Assembly: GCF_014651895.1 (NCBI RefSeq) | Contig: NZ_BMXT01000002.1 | Location: 1-64,000, forward strand | Reading direction: 5' to 3' | Length of the DNA: 64,000 nt | Source of the DNA: Rhodanobacter panaciterrae | GTDB lineage: Bacteria; Pseudomonadota; Gammaproteobacteria; Xanthomonadales; Rhodanobacteraceae | In this document: positions 57,903-64,000 of the stretch, piece by piece | Layout: every line of letters begins with the position of its first letter | Position numbering within the stretch: the stretch's first letter is position 1 | Translations under genes and position numbers: made by a program | The notes under the pieces: generated by a model | Told to the model about the DNA's origin: nothing | The model's input: only the letters and a program-made list of their open reading frames with translations | Databases searched by the model: none

Positions 57903-58589
57903 TCAGGCCACGTCGTCGGTCTGGATCTGCCGCTGCAGCACGGAGGAGAACTCTTCCTGGAACACGTCATAGCGCGAGGCAATGCGCTCGACCTTGGTGG
58001 CGTAACGGTTGTACGCCCACTGCGCCGGAATCGCCGCGAACAGGCCCATCGCGGTGGCGATCAGCGCCTCGGAAATGTGCGGCGCGACCACCGCGATGGT
58101 CACGTCCTTCATCTCGCCCAAACCCTGGAACGCGCCCATGATGCCCCACACGGTACCGAACAGACCCACGTACGGGCTGATCGAACCGACGTTGGCGAGG
58201 AACTCCAGGTTGCGCTCGAGCGCGCCGATCTCGCGCGTGCCGGCGACCTGCATGGCGCGCTCGGAACCCTCGATCACACTGCGCGTGTCGTTCGTCTTGC
58301 GTTGCCGTTGACGGGCAAATTCGCGGAAGCCCGACTCGAAGATGTTCTCGATACCGCCGTTGCTGCCACCGCGATTGCTGACCTCGCGGAACAACTGGGC
58401 CAGATCGCCGCCGGACCAGAAGCGCTCCTCGAACGCCTCGGCGTCTTCCATCGCCGCCTTGGTCTGCGTGTATTTGCGGATGATGATCACCCATGACAGG
58501 AACGAGAACACCAGCAGCACCAGCAACACCAGCTTCACCGGCCAGCTCGAATCCGCGATCAGCGAAAAAATGTTCAGTCCACCGTTCAT
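57903..58589 (-). CDS. tolQ: Tol-Pal protein TolQ
   Basis: TolQ is the MotA/ExbB-family proton channel of the Tol-Pal motor. The 228-residue protein has three membrane segments (about 15-35, 135-155, 170-195) with the conserved GLFGTVWGIMGAF segment. It precedes tolR and follows ybgC, the standard order. Confidence 0.96.
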   Translation of the reverse strand: MNGGLNIFSLIADSSWPVKLVLLVLLVFSFLSWVIIIRKYTQTKAAMEDAEAFEERFWSGGDLAQLFREVSNRGGSNGGIENIFESGFREFARQRQRKTNDTRSVIEGSERAMQVAGTREIGALERNLEFLANVGSISPYVGLFGTVWGIMGAFQGLGEMKDVTIAVVAPHISEALIATAMGLFAAIPAQWAYNRYATKVERIASRYDVFQEEFSSVLQRQIQTDDVA

Positions 58590-58623
58590 TGCTTGAAGGT
58601 TCTCCGCCAGTTGGCTTGGTTGT

Positions 58624-59031
58624 CTAGGGTGCAGGTTCGGGAATCAGATCGGCAGGAATCGGTGCCGGGCGCATGCGCTGAAGATCCACGCAGGCCACCC
58701 GCACTTGCGCGCGGATCAGGCAGCTGCCGTCTGTCTTCGTGATCGTCTGGGTGAACAGGATACTGGCTGCGCGTCGTTCTTTGACTTCGACCGTTACCGA
58801 CAGTTCATCATCCAGCAGGGCTGGCTTGAGGAAATCGATCTGCATGTCGCGCACCATGAAGGCCAGCCCGGTGGCCTGCTTGAACGCCATCTGGTCGACG
58901 CCGAGCGCGCGCATCCACTCGCTGCGCGCGCGTTCCATGAAGCGCAGGTAGCCGGCGTGATAGACCACGCCGCCGGCATCGGTGTCTTCCCAGTACACCC
59001 GCACCGGCCAGCTGAAGACCGACTCAGACAT
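58624..59031 (-). CDS. ybgC: Tol-Pal-associated acyl-CoA thioesterase
   Basis: The 135-residue hotdog-fold protein has the 4-hydroxybenzoyl-CoA thioesterase motif [28 protein letters not shown] with the active-site Asp. It hydrolyses acyl-CoA or acyl-ACP thioesters and is conserved next to tolQ. ATG 59031 is used; it overlaps the ruvB stop by eight bases, which places it in one transcript with ruvB. Confidence 0.93.
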   Translation of the reverse strand: MSESVFSWPVRVYWEDTDAGGVVYHAGYLRFMERARSEWMRALGVDQMAFKQATGLAFMVRDMQIDFLKPALLDDELSVTVEVKERRAASILFTQTITKTDGSCLIRAQVRVACVDLQRMRPAPIPADLIPEPAP

Positions 59032-60073
59032 CGCCGGCCTCGGCATTGAACAGGTCGGCCGGCTGCGCCTGTCGCGGCGGCGGGACCAGTCCCAAGTGGC
59101 GCCAGCCCTTGGCGCTGATCATGCGTCCGCGCGCCGTGCGGATCAGGTAGCCCTGCTGGATCAGGTACGGTTCGACCACATCCTCGAGGGTGCCGCGATC
59201 CTCGCTCAGCGCAGCGGCCAGCGATTCCACGCCGACCGGACCACCGTCGAAGTTCTCGACGATCAGGCTGAGCAGACGCCGATCCAGCTCGTCGAAACCT
59301 TCCGGGTCGATCTTCAACATGTCCAGCGCGGCCTGCGCCACCGGCAGCGTGATCTCGCCACCGGCACGTACTTCGGCGTAATCGCGCACGCGGCGCAGCA
59401 AGCGGTTGGCGATGCGCGGCGTGCCACGCGAACGACGGGCGATCTCCTGCGCCCCTTCCGGCGCGCAGACGATGCCGAGGATGCGCGACGCGCGACGCAC
59501 GATCGCGGCGAGCTCGTCGGCGGTATAGAACTCCAGTCGCTGCACGATGCCGAAGCGGTCGCGCAGTGGTGCGGTGAGCATGCCGGCGCGGGTGGTTGCA
59601 CCGATCAGGGTGAACGGCGGCAGGTCCAGCTTGATCGAGCGTGCGGCCGGACCTTCACCGATCATGATGTCGATCTGGAAGTCCTCCATCGCCGGATACA
59701 GCACTTCCTCGACCACCGGCGACAGCCGATGAATCTCGTCGACGAACAGCACGTCGTTCGCCTCGAGGTTGGTCAGCAGCGCGGCGAGGTCGCCGGCACG
59801 TTCCAGCACCGGACCGGAGGTGGAGCGCACGTTGACGCCAAGCTCATTGGCGATGACGTGGCTCAGCGTGGTCTTGCCCAGACCGGGCGGCCCGAAGATC
59901 AGCACGTGATCCAGCGCACCACCGCGCTTCCTGGCTGCCTCGATGTAGATCGACAGCTGTTCGCGTACCGCCTGTTGACCCAGGTATTCGGCCAGCCGCT
60001 TCGGACGGATGGTGGCTTCCAGCGCGTCGTCGTCGAGCTGGGCGGCAGCGGTGATGATGCGGTGGTCGGTCAT
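59024..60073 (-). CDS. ruvB: Holliday junction helicase RuvB
   Basis: RuvB is the AAA+ motor of branch migration. The 349-residue protein shows Walker [10 protein letters not shown], Walker B FVDEIHRL, and the C-terminal winged helix. It is separated from ruvA and ruvC by the kup gene (60142-62043) and lies just upstream of ybgC. Confidence 0.97.
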   Translation of the reverse strand: MTDHRIITAAAQLDDDALEATIRPKRLAEYLGQQAVREQLSIYIEAARKRGGALDHVLIFGPPGLGKTTLSHVIANELGVNVRSTSGPVLERAGDLAALLTNLEANDVLFVDEIHRLSPVVEEVLYPAMEDFQIDIMIGEGPAARSIKLDLPPFTLIGATTRAGMLTAPLRDRFGIVQRLEFYTADELAAIVRRASRILGIVCAPEGAQEIARRSRGTPRIANRLLRRVRDYAEVRAGGEITLPVAQAALDMLKIDPEGFDELDRRLLSLIVENFDGGPVGVESLAAALSEDRGTLEDVVEPYLIQQGYLIRTARGRMISAKGWRHLGLVPPPRQAQPADLFNAEAGDV

Positions 60074-60101
60074 GTCCGCATTATGGCAGGCCCGTCATGC
60101 A

Positions 60102-60133
60102 CATGTAGGAGCCCGCGAGCGGGCTCCTACATG
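60102..60133. repeat. REP-type palindrome between ruvB and kup
   Basis: CATGTAGGAGCCCGC, GA, GCGGGCTCCTACATG is a perfect 15-bp inverted repeat. The GTAGGAGC wording is that of the REP class known in Pseudomonas and Xanthomonads. It could also stabilise the end of the kup message. Confidence 0.8.
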
Positions 60134-60141
60134 ACCATCCC

Positions 60142-62043
60142 TCAGATTTCGATCTGTGCGCCCAGCTCGATCAGCCGGTTGCCGGGAATCTGGAAGAACG
60201 CGGTAGCCGGCATCGCATTGCGCGACAGGAACGCGAACAGCTTGTCGCGCCACAGCGCCATGCCGGGACGGCGGACATCCGCCACGATGTTCTCGCGCGA
60301 CAGGAAGAACGTGGTGTCCATCATGTCGAAGCCGAGGCCCTCGCGCGTGCACCGCGACAACGCCTGCGGGATGTTGGGATCCTCGGCAAAACCGAAGCGC
60401 AGCTCCAGCCCAAAGAAGTTGCCTTCCAGCGGCTTGATCTCGATGCGTTCCTCGACTTCAGCCACCGGCGTCTCCAGCATCTCCACCGTCAGCAGCACGT
60501 TGCGCTCGTGCAGCACCTTGTTGTGCTTGAGGTTGTGCAGCAGCGCGTGCGGCACGGCATGCTGGTTGGCGGTGAGGAACACGGCCGTACCCGGCACGCG
60601 CAGCGGCGGGTGTTCGGCGATGTTCTCGATGAACGGCTGCAACGCGAGCCCGGACTGCTTGATCTCGCGCACCACCAGTTCGCGGCCGCGACGCCAAGTC
60701 GTCATCACGGTGAAGATCACTACGCCCAGCACCAGCGGGAACCAGCCGCCGCGGGCGATCTTCAGCAGGTTCGCACCGAAGAACGCGAGGTCGATGACCA
60801 GGAACAGCACGCCGACCAGGATCACCGCGGGCATGCTCCAGTTCCAGCGCTTGCGCGCCACCACCAGCGCAAGCAGCGTCGTGACCGTCATCGTGCCGGT
60901 CACTGCGATACCGTAAGCGGCGCCCAGATTGTCCGAGCTGCGGAAGCCGAGCACCGCAAGGATCACCAGCACCATCAGCAGCTTGTTGACCCACGGCACG
61001 AAAATCTGCCCGGACATCTCGCGCGAGGTATGCACCACCGCCATGCGCGGCGAGTAGCCCAGCGACATCGCCTCGCGGGTCATCGAGAACGCACCGGAAA
61101 TCACCGCCTGCGATGCGATCACCGCCGCGGCGGCGGACAACGCGATCATCGGGTACAGCAGCGACTCGGGCACCATCAGGTAGAACGGACTCTCGATCGC
61201 CCGCGGATTGCTCAGCAGCAAGGCACCCTGGCCGAAGTAATTGAGCAGCAGCGACGGCAACACGAAACCGAACCAGGCCACGCGGATCGGTTTCTTGCCG
61301 AAATGACCCATGTCCGCGTACAGCGCCTCGGCGCCGGTCAACGCCAGCACCACACCGCCCAGGGCGATGAACGAGGTGTCGCCGTGATTGATGAAGAAGC
61401 GCACCGCGTGCCACGGATTGACTGCGTACAGCACCTGCGGATTGGCGATGATCTGGCGCACGCCGAGTATCGCCAGTACCACGAACCACACCGTCATCAC
61501 CGGCGCAAACGCCTTGCCGACCTTGTGCGTGCCATGCCGCTGTACCGCAAACATGCCGAGCAGGATCACCAGCGCGATCCACACCACGTATTTGTCCAGG
61601 GCGGGTGCCGCAACGCCCAAACCTTCCACCGCGCCAAGAACCGAAATGGCCGGCGTGATCACGCCGTCACCATAGAACAGCGCCGCGCCAAAGATGCCGA
61701 ACGCGGCCAGCACCCAGCGTGCGCGCGCCGAGCCGCTCATCGAGCGCTGCGCCAGCGCCATCAGCGCCATGATGCCGCCCTCGCCCTTGTTGTCCGCGCG
61801 CATCACGAAGGTGACGTATTTCAGCGACACCACCATGATCAGCGACCAGAACACCAACGACAGCACGCCCAGTACCGCCGACGGCGTCGGCGTCATGCCG
61901 TGCGTGCCGAGGGTTTCCTTCATGGTGTACAGCGGGCTGGTACCGATATCGCCGAACACCACGCCGATGGCGCCCAACGCCAGCGCTGTCAGCCGACTGC
62001 GGACCTCTGCGGTCGGCCCGCTCTGATTGATTTCATGACTCAC
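60142..62043 (-). CDS. kup: Low-affinity potassium uptake protein Kup
   Basis: Kup imports K+ with protons. The 633-residue protein has about 12 membrane segments in the N-terminal 430 residues, with the family motif GVVFGDIGTSPLYTMKE at the first, and a cytoplasmic C-terminal domain. GTG at 62043 is chosen because GGAG lies seven bases upstream in the end of ruvA; a TTG at 62049 is an alternative. It lies in the ruv cluster on the same strand, three bases after ruvA. Confidence 0.94.
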   Translation of the reverse strand: MSHEINQSGPTAEVRSRLTALALGAIGVVFGDIGTSPLYTMKETLGTHGMTPTPSAVLGVLSLVFWSLIMVVSLKYVTFVMRADNKGEGGIMALMALAQRSMSGSARARWVLAAFGIFGAALFYGDGVITPAISVLGAVEGLGVAAPALDKYVVWIALVILLGMFAVQRHGTHKVGKAFAPVMTVWFVVLAILGVRQIIANPQVLYAVNPWHAVRFFINHGDTSFIALGGVVLALTGAEALYADMGHFGKKPIRVAWFGFVLPSLLLNYFGQGALLLSNPRAIESPFYLMVPESLLYPMIALSAAAAVIASQAVISGAFSMTREAMSLGYSPRMAVVHTSREMSGQIFVPWVNKLLMVLVILAVLGFRSSDNLGAAYGIAVTGTMTVTTLLALVVARKRWNWSMPAVILVGVLFLVIDLAFFGANLLKIARGGWFPLVLGVVIFTVMTTWRRGRELVVREIKQSGLALQPFIENIAEHPPLRVPGTAVFLTANQHAVPHALLHNLKHNKVLHERNVLLTVEMLETPVAEVEERIEIKPLEGNFFGLELRFGFAEDPNIPQALSRCTREGLGFDMMDTTFFLSRENIVADVRRPGMALWRDKLFAFLSRNAMPATAFFQIPGNRLIELGAQIEI

Positions 62044-62045
62044 GA

Positions 62046-62642
62046 TCAAGCTCCGAGCGCTGCGCGCAGCGCCTTGCGGATGATGGCTTCGGCGTTATCG
62101 CCTTCGGCGGCGACCTTCTGCACCAGCCGGGAGACTTCGGCCGGCTTGTAGCCCAGCTGTTGCAGCGCCACGGTAGCTTCGCCGGAGGCATCCAGAGGAG
62201 CGCCCGCGGCGTGCACCGGTGCGCCGGAAACGCCGGCCATGCCATCGAGACGATCGCGCAGCTCGACCACGATGCGCTCGGCGGTCTTCTTGCCGATGCC
62301 GGGAATCTTGGTCAGCGCGACCACATCACCGGCGTGTACCAGCCGCGCGAAGTGATCGGTGGATACACCGGATAACACGGACAGTGCGATCTTCGCGCCG
62401 ATCCCGCTGACCTTGAGCAGGTTGCGGAACAGCACGCGTTCGCTCTCATGCAGGAAGCCGTACAGCGTCACGCCGTCCTCCTTCACCGCATGATGGGTAA
62501 GCAGGACGACTTCCTTGCCGAGGCCCGGCAGGTCGTAGATCGTCGACATCGGCGCTTCGACTTCATAGCCAACACCGGCGACTTCGACCAGCAGCGACGG
62601 TGGCTGCTTGCTGATCAATGTGCCGCGCAGACGCCCGATCAT
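62046..62642 (-). CDS. ruvA: Holliday junction DNA helicase subunit RuvA
   Basis: RuvA binds the four-way junction and recruits RuvB. The 198-residue protein has the N-terminal OB fold ([10 protein letters not shown]), helix-hairpin-helix motifs ([22 protein letters not shown]) and a short C-terminal RuvB-binding domain. It overlaps ruvC by four bases. Confidence 0.96.
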   Translation of the reverse strand: MIGRLRGTLISKQPPSLLVEVAGVGYEVEAPMSTIYDLPGLGKEVVLLTHHAVKEDGVTLYGFLHESERVLFRNLLKVSGIGAKIALSVLSGVSTDHFARLVHAGDVVALTKIPGIGKKTAERIVVELRDRLDGMAGVSGAPVHAAGAPLDASGEATVALQQLGYKPAEVSRLVQKVAAEGDNAEAIIRKALRAALGA

Positions 62643-63160
62643 CGACGCCGTCTCCAGGCCGTGCGCGGAATGCCGACGCGAACCAGGCTGGCACGGGTGT
62701 GCGCATGGGTGACCGCAATCGCCAGCGCATCGGCGGCGTCCGCCTGCAACGGGCCCTTGAGGCCGAGCAGAATGCCAATCATGTGTTGCACCTGGGTCTT
62801 GTCGCTGCGGCCGCTACCGACCACGGACTGCTTCACTTCGGTTGCTGCGTATTCGTGCACCACGATCCCCTGACTGACCACCGCGCAGATCGCGGCGCCA
62901 CGTGCCTGCCCCAGTTTCAGCGCCGAATCCGGGTTGCGCGCCATGAACACGCGCTCGATCCCGCACTCGGCCGGTTGATGCGCGGCGATGATGTCACACA
63001 GTTCGTCAAAGATGCGTTTCAGGCGCAATGGAAACGTGGCCTCGCCGGCCACCACCAGGGCACCGTGAAAGACATGGGTGAGCTTGCCGGCATCATCTAC
63101 GTCGATGATGCCCACACCGGTGCGCTGACTGCCGGGGTCGATGCCGATAATGCGGGTCAT
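62639..63160 (-). CDS. ruvC: Holliday junction resolvase RuvC
   Basis: RuvC cuts Holliday junctions. The 173-residue protein has the RNase H-like fold with the acidic residues: Asp in [12 protein letters not shown], Glu in CGIERVF, and Asp in DAADALA. The ATG at 63160 gives the standard length; a longer frame is rejected. It follows yebC by 34 bases. Confidence 0.97.
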   Translation of the reverse strand: MTRIIGIDPGSQRTGVGIIDVDDAGKLTHVFHGALVVAGEATFPLRLKRIFDELCDIIAAHQPAECGIERVFMARNPDSALKLGQARGAAICAVVSQGIVVHEYAATEVKQSVVGSGRSDKTQVQHMIGILLGLKGPLQADAADALAIAVTHAHTRASLVRVGIPRTAWRRRR

Positions 63161-63194
63161 CGTCGGTGCGATGCGAAGGCGCGCGGCCTCCGAC

Positions 63195-63929
63195 TTATTC
63201 GGCGACCTCGGCGGGCAGCAAGGCGTTGTGTGACACATCACTGACATCGTCCAGCGCATCGAGCTTTTCGAGCAGGTCGAGCAGCGATTCCAGCGCGTCG
63301 TCGGGCACCGCGACGCGATTGTTCGGACGCATCACCACGCCACCATGCTGCGCACTCAGGCCGGCATCGACCAGCGCCTGCTGCACGGCTTCGAAGTTCT
63401 CCACCGCGCACAGCACGACACTCTCGCCGTTCTCGTTGACCACGTCGTCGGCACCGGCTTCCAGGGCCGCTTCCAGCACTTTTTCCTCGGCCGCCGCATC
63501 GCCATGGGTGATGAACACCAACTCGCCACAGCGGGTGAACTGGAACGCCACCGAGCCGCTGGTGCCGAGGTTACCACCGTGTTTGGTCAGCGCGTGGCGC
63601 ACTTCGGCGACGGTGCGCACCGGGTTGTCGGTGAAGCTTTCAATGATCAGTGCAATGCCGGCCGGGCCATAGCCCTCATAGCGCAGTTCCTGCATGTCGG
63701 CACCGCCGTCAGCACCGGAACCACGCTTGATTGCGCGGTCGATGGTGTCGCGGGTCATGTTCGCCGACAGCGCCTTGTCCACCGCCGAACGCAGCCGCGA
63801 ATTGGCCGCCGGATCGGCGACGCCGGCGCGGGTGGCGACGGTGATTTCGCGGATCAGCTTGGTGAATACCTTGGCGCGCTTGGCGTCTTCGGCACTCTTG
63901 CGGCCTTCGATGGACGGGCCTCTACCCAT
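63195..63929 (-). CDS. yebC: YebC/PmpR family protein
   Basis: The 244-residue protein has the YebC N-terminus ([20 protein letters not shown]) and the three-domain fold with [12 protein letters not shown]. The family includes regulators and, by newer work, ribosome-associated factors that relieve stalling; which applies here is not known. It leads the ruvC-ruvA-kup-ruvB transcript, the standard position in gammaproteobacteria. Confidence 0.95.
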   Translation of the reverse strand: MGRGPSIEGRKSAEDAKRAKVFTKLIREITVATRAGVADPAANSRLRSAVDKALSANMTRDTIDRAIKRGSGADGGADMQELRYEGYGPAGIALIIESFTDNPVRTVAEVRHALTKHGGNLGTSGSVAFQFTRCGELVFITHGDAAAEEKVLEAALEAGADDVVNENGESVVLCAVENFEAVQQALVDAGLSAQHGGVVMRPNNRVAVPDDALESLLDLLEKLDALDDVSDVSHNALLPAEVAE

Positions 63930-64000
63930 GACAATACCTGCACTTGGATCAGATGAACGAACCGGGAATTTTACCTGATTTCGGATCGCGTGCCGGAATT

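Noticed and set aside
60102..60133. Palindrome as a simple terminator of kup
   Set aside because: It has no T-run on either side and carries the REP wording, so it is listed as a repeat.

Overview
The window looks like a chromosomal segment of a GC-rich gammaproteobacterium of the Xanthomonadales, most likely Rhodanobacteraceae (Rhodanobacter, Dyella or Frateuria type). This rests on recognised gene content (Tol-Pal cluster followed by queE/queC and tRNA-Lys, ruvC-ruvA-kup-ruvB, a SapC-family protein, an alpha-amino-acid ester hydrolase, a SET-domain protein) and on REP-type palindromes. It is inference from memory of such genomes; no database search was possible.

Layout. 1-2698: a chromosomal integron, with an integrase gene (intI, +), an attI site and at least three AT-richer cassettes reading leftward, each bounded by matching core sites. 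2719-6051: two paralogous TonB-like proline-rich envelope proteins and a gene-poor spacer. 6052-8722: an EF-G paralogue and a small lipoprotein. 8858-15972: a seven-gene overlapping minus-strand operon (two RDD proteins, SpoIIM-like, DUF4129, DUF4350, MoxR ATPase, DUF58). 16059-18940: a SET-domain protein and, divergently, a lipoprotein plus acyl-CoA dehydrogenase unit with a PsrA-like palindrome. 19130-29591: hydrolases, a DUF4105 protein, an RNase II-type exonuclease, a GNAT enzyme, SapC and an HNH endonuclease. 29674-39573: dxs, prmC, a 1380-residue membrane protein and an M1 aminopeptidase.

39700-44258 is an oxidative-stress region: oxyR with a four-element OxyR operator in its promoter, a possible divergent small RNA ending at a strong terminator, and a rubrerythrin / Fe-S protein / DUF3501 / hypothetical gene set preceded by a second OxyR-type operator that overlaps the oxyR stop codon. 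Immediately after it, 44262-45680 is a second integron locus without an integrase: an attI-like site homologous to the first one, a DUF2971 cassette, a complete attC and a small cassette whose attC is cut short at the end of apt.

45686-64000 is core genome: apt, a DUF2007 protein, glnS, a deaminase, a VTT-domain membrane protein, a hybrid histidine kinase, tRNA-Lys, queC, queE, cpoB, pal, tolB, tolA, tolR, tolQ, ybgC, ruvB, kup, ruvA, ruvC and yebC, nearly all on the minus strand. The most unusual items are the duplicated integron platform and the apparently OxyR-controlled rubrerythrin/Fe-S/DUF3501 module.
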